Below, one piece after another: positions 1 through 11,370 of a stretch of DNA of 64,000 bases. Within the stretch, counting starts at the first letter, position 1. The number at the start of each line of letters is the position of its first letter. The notes below the pieces were generated by a model. It was given only the letters and a program-made list of their open reading frames with translations. It was not told where the DNA came from and did no database searches. The translations under genes were made by a program, and so were the position numbers. The DNA comes from Diplolepis rosae (Eukaryota > Arthropoda > Insecta > Hymenoptera > Diplolepididae). The stretch covers positions 13,950,001-14,014,000 of the forward strand of contig JAPYXD010000680.1 of assembly GCA_030998225.1 (NCBI GenBank). The letters run 5' to 3'.

Positions 1-340
1 ACCAGTGTAATAACAACGCATAATACTATATTATATATATATATAATACATAATATCTTTTATGTGTCTCCGGCGCGCAAACTCGTTTTTACGCTAAAGT
101 TGAGGGTAGCGTAATGTAGTGTATTACGCTACAGAGGAATGTAATGTAAAAATTGAACTGCGCATGCGCCTATAACCATACAGCGGAGCGTAATCTTCTT
201 CTTATTCTTCTTCTTATTCGTACAGGGTTGGCACCATACTGACAAAGCCTTGTACATTTGAACTGCGAATGCGTCTATTACAATCCGCTACTACTACACA
301 AGATCGAGAAAATCAAAATGGCTAGAACTAGTTGTGAAAT
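1..340. other. No gene; AT microsatellite and low-complexity DNA
   Basis: A short AT-dinucleotide run lies near 33-52 and a CTT-rich stretch near 190-220. I see no open frame with coding character and no second mariner end, so the neighbouring mariner is truncated at about 341. Confidence 0.6.
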
Positions 341-915
341 TCACCGTTTTGGCCTTCTTCGGAGCCCGTTCGCCGTCAGAAACCTATTGTTTGGCTTTTC
401 CTTTGTCTCTGGAGTGTAGTGGTGTATCCATGTTTCGTCAGCAGTTATGTATCGACGCAGAAACTTGTCAGGATTGCGACGGAAAAGCGCGAAAATAACA
501 TCAGAGTCGACCACACGAATGTGTTTACTCTCTTCTGAGAGCAAACGCGACTCCCCTCTATCTTGTCGAGATTTTTTTCACATCCAATTTTTCATGTGAA
601 ATTGAAAACACTGTACCTTGCGATATGCCTGTGGCCTCAACTATTTCGCGCATTTTGATTCGTCGATCACTCAAAAACCATACCGTAGATTTTGTCAATC
701 ATTTCGGGGGTAGTCACTTTCACAAGACGTCCCGGACGATATTCATCTTTTTTGGACGTACGGCCACTTTTAAACTCATTTACCCAATTGTAAACAGTTG
801 CAAACACAGGAGCAGATGTGCCATGAACTTCATCCAACTCAGCTTTGACCTTTTTTGGTGTTAAGCCTTTTAAATATAAGTGTTTAATCACCGCTCGAAA
901 CTCACTTTTATCCAT
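341..915 (-). pseudogene. mariner transposase fragment, frameshifted
   Basis: The minus strand encodes the N-terminal helix-turn-helix half, starting MDKSEFRAVIKHLYLKG at about 915 and continuing through a segment with VFATVYNWVNEFKSGRT. After frame changes it reaches the start of the catalytic half with the first-aspartate motif DETWIHHYTPETK near 400-440. The usual protein is about 345 residues with a D,D34D triad; here only the first Asp survives before the fragment ends. At least one frameshift near 667 and one near 545 break the frame. An upstream in-frame ATG (969) exists, but family alignment favours the ATG at 915. It cannot make active transposase. Confidence 0.85.
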
Positions 916-1094
916 TTTACTAAATGCACAAAAGTTTTTTGCGTCAATCGACAGTAAAAATGAAACCATATGATGGATATAACTGAGACTTTCACAGCTG
1001 TTCAGTGAGTAATGATGCTTACTAAACCTAAATCATTTTCGATACTACGAGCGCCATCTCTTGGATTTTCTAAGGACTTATTGAACGACCCTCG
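341..1094 (-). mobile_element. Truncated mariner (Tc1/mariner) element, 5' part
   Basis: The outer end reads, on the minus strand, TA then CGAGGGTCGTTCAATAAG, a mariner-type terminal inverted repeat next to a TA target dinucleotide (1095-1096). The transposase 5' part follows towards lower coordinates. The 3' end and second inverted repeat are missing, so this is a dead, one-ended copy. Confidence 0.85.
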
Positions 1095-1639
1095 TATAAA
1101 GGAATATAAAATATGAACACATTTTATTCAATTCAAATAAATGATCTTGAATTTCAAGAGAAAAGATTTGTTTAAATTAAGGGCATGTGATGCTCAAGTA
1201 AGATTGGGAATTTATGTGAACAATTTGATCCAGTTTCTACATATTTACATCCAAAATACATAAAATTTTGTTTCCATAACTTAAGAAATAGTAGAGAAAC
1301 TGAAAACAGATGTGAGTAGATTACTTTTGGTTTGAATAATACAACAAATTTTTTCGATAAATTTTGCTAAAATTAAATTTTTTCATTTTTCAATCCAAAA
1401 TTAGTTTATATACATCCGTTTTTATCTTCTACACAATTTCCTAAACTTTGAAAACAAAATTTTACTTTTTCTAGACTTAAACATGTAGAAACTTAAAATC
1501 AATAAAATTTGCTAATTTGCCAAGTATCACATAGTCTTGAATAAATAAATTTTGTGTCAATAAATCTTTGATTCAAACAAACTGTTCTCTTAGTGTATTC
1601 TAACAGTGTTCAAATATTCTATATTTATTGCAAAAAATT

Positions 1640-2200
1640 TTTTCATGTTTTTATCGAAGTTTTTTTGAAGTTTTTCATCGAAATTTTTATCGAAGTTTTT
1701 ATAGGTGTTTCTTATCGAGTTTTTTGCTTTTTTGAGTAATTTATTCACATTTTTTATGTACTCACATCTACATTCAAGTTACATACATTTATACATAAAC
1801 ATGTCTAGTTTTTCATCTCAGATGTTTTTTAAAAAATGTATGTTTAAAAAATTATGTATAATTTTATGTAAATTTTCTCATGTTTTTATCCTTCACGCAA
1901 TCCCAAAGAATTTTCACGCTTTTTTATCGACGTTTTTTTGAAGTTTTCATCGAGGTTTTATCGAAGTCTTTATCGATGTTTTGTTTGCTTATTTTTCAGG
2001 TTTTTTTCATATTTTATACATTTTTTCAGTTATATTTTTTTCTCACATTTATATACTTGCATCTACAATTCAAGTTACATACATTTATACATAAACGTGT
2101 CTAGTTTTTTATCTCAAATGTTTCTAAAACATGTATGTGTTACCTTTCAACATTAATTCTTAAGATTTCTCCTGTGTTCACGCCAAAAAATTTTATTCTT
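1640..2200 (+). repeat. Degenerate tandem dimer, unit ~300 bp, ending in a hammerhead-like motif
   Basis: Two head-to-tail units share the order: a run of ATCGAAGTTTTT-type repeats, a T-rich stretch, then CAAGTTACATACATTTATAC followed by CTAGTTTTTCATCTC. The shared block lies at 1773-1820 and again at 2067-2114, a spacing of about 295 bp. The array runs into the hammerhead-like motif at 2288, the same arrangement as at 52.5-53.2 kb and 56.6-57.5 kb. Open frames here are T-rich low-complexity translations, not genes. Confidence 0.7.
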
Positions 2201-2287
2201 CACATAATACCCAAGTTGTACTCAAAAGCGAGACTCGCATGCGCAATATTCACTAGTTATTTTTTCATATTCTAGAAATAAAGATCA

Positions 2288-2316
2288 CTGATGAGGACTC
2301 CAATCAGAGTCGAAAC
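2288..2316 (+). ncRNA. Hammerhead-like ribozyme motif (copy 1)
   Basis: CTGATGAG is followed by a perfect 5-bp stem GACTC/GAGTC with a 6-base loop and then GAAAC, the two conserved boxes of a hammerhead core. Downstream comes ATTTATGGAACCTAAAGCCA, a tail shared with other copies. One G is unpaired compared with the textbook core, and the cleavage triplet is not evident, so activity is not established. It probably belongs to a Penelope-like element end. Confidence 0.6.
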
Positions 2317-2447
2317 GTTTGATTGAAACTACTGTTTTTTTCATTTATGGAACCTAAAGCCAATTATCCAACATTACAAAAAATTAATATTGTTTATTAG
2401 AATCTATAATGAACTATGTTTTTTAATTAGAAAACAAATTTTTGTAG

Positions 2448-3222
2448 CTTGCTGATCCTTTTTTTCCTGATCAAATAATCTATTTTGAATATATAACTAA
2501 TCCGGTTCCGGAAAATACTCCAGTTGAAGTGCTAGGGTGGAATACAAATTATCCACTGCTGGGGAACAGAAAAATACCCGTAAGTATTGTTTGCGACTAT
2601 CATAATTTAAATTTAAATTCTTAATCATATGCGATAAGAAATAAATGATTAAAATTGAAAAAACATTTTGAAAATTGGAAAAACACTGGAGAATAAAAAA
2701 CGCAAAATGCATCAATAATTAAAATATTGATCTTCAAAAGCTTACTGATTTACTAGTAAGATGCACTGTTAAATCACTAGATTATATTAATGATTCAATC
2801 CAGTGAAGTAACTTTTCCTTATTCATAATTTAGGATACAGGGAGGCAACAATTGAACAAAATTGATGCTAAAATATTGAGTAGGGAAGAATGTTCCAAAA
2901 GATATAATAATATAGAAATTCATCCTAGTCTAACATGTATAGAGGTAGTTTCAGAAACAGAAGAATTCGAAGAGGTAAGAACTTTTGTCAAATTTGGTAG
3001 AAAATGTCCTAAAGTAGTCTATTTATTTAGTGCTATTCAAAACCCAATTTTAAAAAATCGTTTTCATGTTAGGTGGATATTGGAAGTCCTGTCCTTTTCA
3101 ATTCAGAGGGTATTGGAATTGTTTCTTACATTCCTGAAAGTTGCAAAGAATTACCAGTTATCATTGCAAATATGAAGGATGCTGACAATTTTGTTCAGAA
3201 ACAGGCATTTAACAAAGAGTAA
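2448..3222 (+). CDS. Serine protease homologue, C-terminal three exons (catalytic Ser lost)
   Basis: Three exons read in one phase: 2448-2579, 2834-2974 and 3073-3222, each bounded by AG acceptors and GTAAG-type donors and ending in TAA. The 140 residues follow the C-terminal half of the trypsin/chymotrypsin fold (S1). They contain a DPFFPDQIIYFEY segment, a GWNTN motif in place of GWG, a Cys pair in REECSKRY...SLTC, and a terminal GIVSYIPESC...PVIIANM strand. The catalytic GDSGGP box reads VDIGSP, so Ser195 is Ile and Gly193 is Val, and the usual Cys191 is absent. This is therefore a non-catalytic homologue (SPH); insect SPHs often act as secreted cofactors in immune or venom cascades, which is inference here. 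The N-terminal exons with the catalytic His and Asp are not visible and may lie upstream beyond the repeats or outside the window. A pseudogene is possible, but intact splice sites and frame argue against it. Confidence 0.75.
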
Positions 3223-3906
3223 GTGAAGAAAACCTGAGTAAAACTTGCACAAAAAAGATATAGAGGTCTATTTTATTCTAGCTTTGATAAAAAATAATTT
3301 CTTCAGCATATTTCATACTAAAAATGGTTTTTTAGAAATTTACACGTGGTGCTACGCCAGCCGCAGTTTATTAGGAGATTCAGACGAAGCGACATATAGC
3401 CTGAAAATCATATTTATAAAAAGACCATACATTGTTTTAAATCACAAATAATCCTCACAACTAGAGTTTGCTGGGCGAACTACTCATGTTCTAATATCAT
3501 TATACGGAAAAAAGGAATTTCTGAATATTAGAATTATTTTCTGACTATCAGAAAGCGTTTTCTAAATTTTAGCAATTTGGTTGAACAGTACAAAAATTAC
3601 TACACATCGGCAAATAAGTACTAAATTAAAACAAATCTTCTGCTAAAGTCGAGTAGGTCCATTGCTAGATTTCACTTGCGATAAAAATAAGTATACGGTA
3701 CCCCGTAAATTAGTAGGATATTGCTGCCAACAAGCAAATTTTATTCTGTTTCATAGAAACATGAAGATACCAAAAATCAGTGAACGAAGATGCTCGAAAT
3801 TAGCTGATACATTTTAACTTTTAGCATATCACTTGCTAAAATTCAGTATGGTTCTCATTGAAATGTTCAGCAAACTATATTCTTTTATGAGAACCGGTAG
3901 TTGAAG
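3223..3906. other. 3' flank of the serine protease homologue; no further gene seen
   Basis: AT-rich DNA. A 68-codon open frame at 3245-3451 has no coding signature. No clear repeat ends were recognised. Confidence 0.5.
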
Positions 3907-4063
3907 CGTAGACCAGCCTAGTGGTTGAGATGCGAGAGTGTCATGTCAGCGTCCGAGGTTCAAACCCCAGCGAGGGTGATTAGATTCTTTAAGGATAATA
4001 TTATGTAATAATCCGCTGGCGAAAATAATAAACAATGTACAATAAATAAAAAATAAAAAACGA
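3907..4063 (+). mobile_element. tRNA-derived SINE
   Basis: RNA polymerase III internal promoter parts are present in order and spacing: an A-box-like CAGCCTAGTGGTTGAGATGC (3914-3933) and a B box GAGGTTCAAACCCC (3955-3968). A tRNA-unrelated body and an A-rich AATAAATAAAAAATAAAAAA-type tail end near 4063. No acceptor-stem pairing is seen, so it is a retroposed tRNA derivative rather than a functional tRNA gene. Confidence 0.75.
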
Positions 4064-5402
4064 ATAAGTGTACCCGAAAAAATTTTTTTTTTCAATTGAG
4101 ACACGAAATAAATATGCTAAAATCTAGCAGACCACTTGCTAAAATTTAGTAGAGCGTTTTCTTGACATCAGTAAGCCATCTTCTAAGATTAAGAAGAAAA
4201 TTCGAAATCTCAGAACGTGACATTCTGAAATCCGGAAAGTCTACTGCTACAATTCAGAAATTTTTACTATAATTCAGCAGGTCAAAGTATAATTTTCAAA
4301 TGAAAATATTTATTTGTAGAATATAACTTGTAGGAATTTAAAACGCACTTTATATTATATTGGTATACAATATGCTAAAATTCAATCAGGCATCTTCTGA
4401 TTTTCAGTAATTCCTTTTTTGCGTTTAGATATTTATTAAAATGTTTAAGATTTTGTATGTATAAGTCACTCAAAAATTCTCTCGATACCGTCGTTGGTTA
4501 TATTTATGTGAGATAACATTGGCCGACAAAATGTCTTTTTAAACATTTGAAATATATGATAGAATACAATAAGAAACGTCTATCTGATTCGTTTGAACCA
4601 GACAAAAGTTCCTTATTGTAATTTATCATATATTTTAAATTCTATCGAGTTACGCAAAACTAAGCAGGTATATCTAAAAGTAATTTTCGCTTTTTATTCT
4701 TACATTAAAAAATATTCTAAGTTTACAGATTCGATTTTAGCATCAATTTGAATACTGAGATTTCACACGCGAAAAAGAAATTACTCAATATTAGAAGACT
4801 TTTTCAAATTTCAAGTAATCCATCCCCTACATCATGCAAATTTCGGAGAATCAGAAAATAATTCTTGAATAATAAAAATTATGTACTCAAATTTAGCATA
4901 TCACTTACCAAATTTCATTTGCTGGAAATCAGTGAAGGAATTCTGAAAGATATTAAGTGATTTGCCAAAAAATAGTAAACACTGTTCTGATGTTTTCTAT
5001 CAAATTCGTATTTTTTACAACACTGATAAGTAGTACACTGTTAAAAATCTTATAATTTTAATAGACTTTAATATACAAGTGGCAAATTTAAATTAATATA
5101 TTATGAAAAATTAATATACATTCATTTTAAATTTAATAACTTTTCAATCAAAATGTATTAAAATTAACAAGCATTATTAAAATGTATACACATGTGTATT
5201 AAAATTCAAATAAAATGTTGTATTCTTTAAGATGAAAGTATTTTAAATTTAATACACGTTATATAATTATAATAATCATATATGTTGATTCCTTAGAAAC
5301 TCTTTTTGTACATTTTCTATAAAATTTCTGTAGTAGAAGCCATTTAATTTTTTCATTTAGAAATGATTGTTTTCAAAACTTGAGATGTTGTTTAGTCCTA
5401 AA
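4064..5402. other. AT-rich DNA with short palindromic repeats, no gene
   Basis: Around 5030-5290 ATTTTAATACA-type words recur in both orientations, including a palindrome centred near 5190 (ATTAAAATGTATACACATG and its complement). This may be an old fold-back element, but I cannot define its ends. The rest shows repeated CTAAAATTCAG-like words without clear structure. Confidence 0.4.
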
Positions 5403-5404
5403 TA

Positions 5405-5888
5405 CCGGGTGTTCGGTAATTCCGTAAGAATATTTGTACCACGTATTTCTGGGTTCCATACGAATAAAGAATTATAGATAAATTTTTTTCCGTTCCGAAT
5501 AATTATTTCGAGATATCAGCCTTCAATTTCTTTTTCAATGCGCATTTTAATGAGTTGGAAGCCATGAATGAATTTACGATTGTGGACGTGTTTTACATCC
5601 TAGAGAGGTCAGTGGTGGCTCGTTGGAAAGGTATAAATATCCCCTTTCACCCTGTTAAAAAAACACGAGATACTTATAGAATAAAACCAAAAAAATAAGT
5701 CAAACCCAATTTTTTGGCAAAAATTCGCATCTTCTGAGAAGAACTTTAGTTTTTCTCCAAAATTTCTTATGACAACCTATGTTTTTTTAAACAGTGTGAA
5801 AGAGGATACCTCTTACGATGTAAAACACGTTCACAATCGTAAAGGAACACGTGATAGAAATATTCGTACGTAATTATCGAACACTCTG
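5405..5888. mobile_element. 484-bp TIR element flanked by TA
   Basis: The ends read TA-CCGGGTGTTCGGTAATTCCG and, inverted, TA-CAGAGTGTTCGATAATTACG. Similarity continues about 40 bp inward, and a second inverted pair around GACGTGTTTTACATC lies inside. The TA flanks suggest a Tc1/mariner-type MITE. There is no transposase frame. Confidence 0.75.
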
Positions 5889-6579
5889 TATATAAGTCTA
5901 AATAATGTGAAGTTGTTGATTCTTGAATATTTTTAACTATTTTATATTTAGTTAGAGCAGAAAACCGAATTATACTTTAAATTTAGATTTTTCTTCTACT
6001 TCTGCGAAATATCAAAACTTTCGCTCTCAACATTTATAATACAGTTAGAACTGTTACTCGCTCAATTCAAGTTCACTAATCAACGTGACCTACTCGTGGT
6101 AATTGCCCCTCAAGGCTTAAATTGATGCCCTCAAAGCGTATTTCTTTTGAAATAAAAACCACTCAGTTGTGTCTTTAACATAAACTAGAAACAGGTAACT
6201 TGCTATATCTATTGCCTAAATTAGTATAATATTCAACAAAACCATGATTACTTTAATTAGACTTCACTACACAATCCGGTTTCATTAAATTTTGTTGAAT
6301 AAAAAAACTTTTTCTTTTTCCTGGGTAACAGTCGAGGAGAATATTCCTCTCGTTAATTTTAACTACATAATTTTGGCAGAGAATGAAAAATACTTAAGTT
6401 AAAATTTTTTTATTTAACACCATTTATTTTGAGCTTTTGTGATAGTTTTTTCCTGAAAGATTCTATACAACTCTTTTTGGTTGCTTTCTAATTGAATTGA
6501 AATTATTTTAGGCAAATTTTAGTCATACAATTAATCAATTTATTATTGTTATTATTATGTAAACAAATTTCAGAATAAG

Positions 6580-6707
6580 ATGATCATTTTTCATCGGATG
6601 ATGAGAATAAAGTTGATAGAAATGGAAGCAAACCAAAAATAGTTGTAGAAGGTTTTTCAAAGAATGAAAATATCTCTGGGCTATTAGGGTTGAACAAGAA
6701 TGAATAA
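6580..6707 (+). CDS. Candidate terminal exon of an unrecognised gene
   Basis: A pyrimidine/AG boundary (TTTCAGAATAAG then ATGAT) opens a 41-codon frame ending TAA at 6705. It is hydrophilic and protein-like, with stretches such as DHFSSDDENKVDRNGSK and KIVVEGFSKNENISGLLG. The acceptor used is the AG at 6578-6579; the stronger-looking AG at 6572-6573 puts a stop in this frame. No family is recognised and no upstream exon was found between the serine protease homologue and here. It could be an isolated exon of a plus-strand gene or a chance frame. Confidence 0.35.
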
Positions 6708-8452
6708 ATGTTTCAAAATTAACTCTAATGGTTTTTACTTAACAAGTTTATCTCCAGACGTGATATTTAAAGCGACGAATGACGAGCTAATTTAATTTTC
6801 TTTTACTCTAAAACGACGAGATTTACGATCAACTCAATTTATCGAATTATAAAAGAGACTAAAGAGAAAGCCAGTTCTAGTAAGAGTTAAGAATGTTTTT
6901 AATCATCTTCACTAATCTGCAGAGCATTTCAACAAAAGTTTATTAAAACCAGCTTTAAGAAAAAAGTCACAAAAGATATTATGAATACGTTTTTGAATGT
7001 TTCTCTTTAGAATAACTTTCGAAAAGAACGATTTTAACTTCCAAGGTTTAATTATACTGTATACAAATATTATTAAACTTTTCTTCGTTTCCATATTAAT
7101 ATTTAGTTTCACCTGAATATTTCAGATATAAGGAATGTTAATATCTTAATAATGGTAATTTCTTCTTGGAATAATAATGCAAGAAGCATTTGGTACAGTA
7201 TATTTAGTCACATTAATAATAGAATTTTTACTGTGCGTTAATAATTCTTCCAGGGAATTATTGCTAATAAACATTGAGTGTAGAAACGAAAACCTGGAAG
7301 TCTATAATCGCTCCTAATCGCCTCATGGCAGACAAGAAGGGTCCGCATAATCTAATTTATTCTGTCGCCACCGCAAAACTTAAAGAAGTTATTACAGGAA
7401 AATGCATATCTTTTGAACAACCAAATTCAAATTTTAGTTGACTCATCCAATTTATCTTATCAAGAAAAACTTGCGTATTCACTTCCAGAAATACTTGACT
7501 TTATATAAGAAAAAAGCTATATATGAATAAATAAAAAAAAAAACATTTCAAATAATTCAAACTATATATTTCAATCAACATAGTAATAATCTAATTCTCT
7601 ATTAAAAAGAATAATAATCTGTACTAAATTCTGAAATTGCTTTTATCAATTAAAAATTTAATGTGATTATTCAGTGTTGATGGAAATTTCGTACGGATAA
7701 TTATATTTATAATAATTATTATTATTTATACTACCAGCAAAAATTGGTATGATTGAAATTCAAAAACCGTGACAAGTATATTTAAGTATGAAATTTAGCA
7801 CGATTTATTGATCTATTAGGAAACAATGGGTGCTGGATCAATGACAATGGTGATGCGAAATATCACAGCTGTGACTGGACGTCAATAAATTCAACGTTTG
7901 ATTGAATCTCTTTTGTGGTAATGTCTAGATTCTCAAAATCAATAGTTCTCTCTTATTTGATTAGATTTTTTGGTCAAATTGTTTTATATCATCACAGCCA
8001 TTCGGAATTTTTAATGTGACATAAATGTTAGAAATCGATTTCAATCCTGTTGATGATGTCATTTCAATATTTAGAAGATTTATAAACCTTTATATAAACA
8101 AGAAATAAAATTTTTGTGAATGTTATAAAAAATTATTTACAATGTAGATATTAATGTGTCATTTTACTGAAAATATCACCTAGACTTATATAAAAATACA
8201 TAATATTTACACTGCATTAACTTTCAAATCAACAAATTGAGATCCTGCAGACATTTTTGTGGAGTTCAATTTGAGTTTATTGAAGAAAAAATCTATTTAC
8301 TACTAGTCCATTGACAAAATAAATATACAAACAATAAAAATTATTGTAGACATTTTTTTAAGAATGTCTGTCTGGTACGAAAAATCTATTTTAGTTAATA
8401 ATTTTTAAATAACCTTACAAACTGTAATTGCAATTATCGACGTCACGTGCTA
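6708..8452. other. AT-rich DNA, no firm gene
   Basis: A 56-codon frame near 7273-7440 (containing NRLMADKKGPHNLIYSVA) is somewhat protein-like but lacks convincing splice sites. The rest is low-complexity AT-rich sequence. Confidence 0.4.
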
Positions 8453-8556
8453 CACTGAGAGACTTTTCGTTAGAATAAATCGTAAAAGTGAATCATATTT
8501 TAGTATAATATCGTTTCAAAGTGAGGCAAACAGGGTTTACGTATCAGAAATTAATA

Positions 8557-8705
8557 TAGTGGTTTTCAAGCGGCGAAATTAATATTTTCGTTTGAATAAA
8601 TGGAATATATGTTTTACTAACTGCTATAAAACCTACGAGAATTTGAAATTTACTATATCAAAGTTTCGAAGCGAAACAAAGAATATGTGAATCTGAAAAC
8701 CACTA
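8557..8705. mobile_element. 149-bp MITE nested in the 8.45-kb element
   Basis: Perfect 12-bp inverted ends, TAGTGGTTTTCA and TGAAAACCACTA, lie between TA dinucleotides at 8555-8556 and 8706-8707. Confidence 0.65.
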
Positions 8706-8966
8706 TATGAAAAATCACTCATTCCACCAAAAAGTTTGACCTTCAGAAGGGACGTGTCTCCGGGTTATGGATTGTGGTGTCTTTTTCTAACGCGTGCGAA
8801 GCAAGAGGAAGATAGAGGGGAGAGCTTTGGGCACTCAGAAGAGGGGAGAGGTTTCAGTGGAAACACATACACAAATATTATTATCATACCTTAGTTATAT
8901 TCATATATATTTAAGTACACAATGCTACACTATTTATATTCGCATACGCTTGAAATTAAATTTCAG

Positions 8967-9060
8967 AATCGCCTTTGGGTTCGAACCCCCTACTCTACCT
9001 ATATCTACATTAACCAAACGCATTTCTAACGCCTAAAGCCTCTCGGCTATTCTCGCTTGC
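8967..9060 (-). repeat. tRNA-Ser/Leu-like segment (SINE or tRNA pseudogene)
   Basis: On the minus strand the order is AGAATAGCCGAGAGGCTTTA (A-box-like, with the type II tRNA pattern GCCGAGAGGC) and, 50 bp later, GGGGGTTCGAACCC (B box). The TpsiC stem pairs poorly and no acceptor stem is found, so it should not be a working tRNA. A SINE head is most likely. Confidence 0.5.
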
Positions 9061-9574
9061 CATATTCCGAAATAAATGTCGCTTATAAGCCACTACTGAG
9101 TTGGGGGTTGGGCAGACTTGGATTCAAGTCTACGAAGCTATTCGGATAACGTCGGAAATACTCGGACGACATTCTGAAACAAATTATATGAAAAATCGAG
9201 AATGAATGTTTTGATTTTTGCTGCGCGTCGTGAGGTTTCTGGCAAGTTCATATTCATAATATGAATTTCTCAAACATGCTTTCCAAAATGTGATATTCAT
9301 TATTTATCTTATTCAAATTATTTTTAGACAACTTAGTAATCATAATATCATTTTCTCGTACTTTCAATTTCTCGAATAGAGATTCATAATATTTAGTATT
9401 TAAAATACTACTTTATCTTCTTCATATATTAAAGACCGTTATGACTATATCAAACTTCGATGTCATAATATGAATAAGTATAATAAAGCCTCGACTTTCC
9501 CCATTTTGAAACGATATTATACTAAATTTTGATTCATCTTTATCATTTACTCTAACGAAAAGTATCTCAGTGTA

Positions 9575-10219
9575 CAATTTACACAAATTTTCAACTAGAT
9601 ATTTCATTTTTCATGAAACTGACTTTGCAGAAACTGAAATTACAATTTGGGTTTAGACTTTTTGAGTGAACTATTTTTTTCCTTTTAATAAATAATTTTC
9701 GAAATTTATTTAAGTTACATGGAGAAACCCAAGTTTACAATTTTTGCTAAACTACGTTTCAATTTAGAGAAAAACATGTCATATTGAGGATTTTTCGTAG
9801 CGAAATACTAAAATTTGGATGAACTATATGATAATTTACTATAGATTGTATCAAACTCTACTATAATCCATAATAAAGTTTTATATAATTTTTCAAATCT
9901 TTAGTATTTTGACTGCGAAAAATTTCTAGTCGGCTAGGAATAATTATTATTGTACCTCGATTTTCTATAGACTCCTAATATTTTTTAGAATTATAATAAT
10001 AAAATAAAACATTTATTACTATAAAAAGTTTCGCCGTCTAAGTTTCCAAAAATAAATCACGAGTTTAATTTTTTGATTCATATATGATCTTGCAAATTGC
10101 ACCGCAAATGATTCTTTGAAGATGCCGTAATGGCCATTACTCATTTTTCTATCTTAAAGAAAAAGTAATTTATGAAAAAAAGTCCATTGACTTTTTTTAA
10201 CTTGCGAGAATTATTATAT
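9575..10219. other. AT-rich DNA, no gene seen
   Basis: No open frame with coding character and no repeat end that I can define. Confidence 0.5.
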
Positions 10220-10341
10220 ATTATTTCTCACTGAAATAATCAGTGAAATTTGACTGATTTACAGTAACCGCTTTTTAGCTATTTGAATCAGTCAAATTTC
10301 ACTGATAATCAGTAGATTTTGACTGATACAAATTTAGAGAG
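10220..10341. mobile_element. Half copy of the CTCTCTAAATCTGAATCAGT MITE family
   Basis: The right half matches the element at 10872-11144, including ATCAGTGAAATTTGACTGAT, the loop with TTTTTAGCTATTT, and the end AATTTAGAG-AG followed by TA (10342-10343). The left half is missing. Confidence 0.7.
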
Positions 10342-10344
10342 TAC

Positions 10345-10869
10345 ACCAGAATTAAAGTCAAAAAACAGTTTGTTTTCCCTTTAGAACACTTAACAAAAGT
10401 TTAAACCAATTCAACTAAATAGCATTCTCTTTAAAATAGAGACGAAAGTTTCAACTTTTTCTCACTTCGTTTTTCCTTTCAAGGATTGCTACATTCGTTT
10501 CTTTGGAATCCCGGGAGAAAAGTGCATTTCTCTGCTTAAAGTATAGTACAAGCATTCAAATGATAAACTATGAAAGAGCACTTTTGTATAATCATAAGGC
10601 GCAGTGAGAGCGATAAATATAAAATGTAAGGTAAAACTCCAAGTAACGAGACAATTTTATTTATCATGACGAACAGAACAAATCGTAATTCAACAACTTT
10701 CATTCGTGAAGAAATAAAACCAAGCAATGATTCACATAAAAACGTGATATATTTGAAAAAATTTCTGCTATTATATTGACCCAAAAATTACAGAATTTGT
10801 ATTTATTGTTTGTAGCTTTGGCTTCGGGCCAGTTTCTTCTTATTTTCTTCATTTAAAAATTATCAATGG
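10345..10869. other. AT-rich DNA, no gene; possible Penelope-like 3' remnant on the minus strand
   Basis: The sequence around 10765-10784 (TATTATATTGACCCAAAAATT) is the reverse complement of a block at 27520-27545 (TTTTGGGTCAATATAATAGC), indicating a shared dispersed repeat. The 82-codon minus frame here is hydrophobic low-complexity sequence and not credible. Confidence 0.4.
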
Positions 10870-10871
10870 TA

Positions 10872-11144
10872 CTCTCTAAATCTGAATCAGTTGAATTTTC
10901 ACTGATTGAATCATTAATTTGCCTTTTCACTGATTCGTCAGTGCAAAAATATTTTTCACTGACAAATCAGTTAATTTTCACTAATTGAATAAGTGAAAAA
11001 AGTATTTTTCACTGTTAAATTAGTTGATTTCCACTGAATTAATCAGTGAAATTTGACTGATTTACAGTAACCTCTTTTTAGCTATTTAAATCAGTCAAAT
11101 TTCACTGATAATCAGTAGATTTTGACTGATTCAGATTTAGAGAG
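10872..11144. mobile_element. Full 273-bp MITE, CTCTCTAAATCTGAATCAGT family
   Basis: The ends are CTCTCTAAATCTGAATCAGT and its complement, flanked by TA at 10870-10871 and 11145-11146. The body is built from repeated words of the type TCAGTGAAATTTGACTGA in both orientations, so the strand can fold into several hairpins. A second full copy lies at 47307-47579 in inverted orientation. Confidence 0.85.
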
Positions 11145-11370
11145 TAGATATAATAAAACGTAAAAAAAGATTAATTTCAAATTTCTGTAAAAGATTAAAA
11201 TATAGGAAATAATTAAAATAACGAAAATCATAAAGCTCAAAAGCTTATCTTATAGCTTGCAATTTTAAATGAAGAAAATAAGAAAAAACGGACCCTATGA
11301 AAATAAAACAAAAAATGAATACAAATTCTATAAAATTGATGTTTCTTACATATTCTATTTTTCAATGCAG

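Larger units (their letters stand above)
8453..9572. mobile_element. 1.12-kb TIR element with nested insertions
   Basis: Ends read TA-CACTGAGAGACTTTTCGTTAGA on the left and its inverted counterpart (CACTGAGATACTTTTCGTT) ending at 9572 followed by TA. The inverted similarity extends about 80 bp and includes TTTAGTATAATATCGTTTCA. Inside lie a 149-bp element (8557-8705) and a tRNA-like segment (8967-9060, minus). It looks like a non-autonomous Tc1/mariner-type carrier. Confidence 0.7.

Noticed and set aside
1705..2156. Three overlapping 70-80-codon plus-strand frames rich in Phe
   Set aside because: They are translations of the T-rich tandem dimer, with low-complexity composition and no family motif.
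8967..9060. Functional tRNA-Ser/Leu gene on the minus strand
   Set aside because: A and B boxes are present, but the TpsiC stem mispairs and no 7-bp acceptor stem could be formed; more likely a SINE head or pseudogene.
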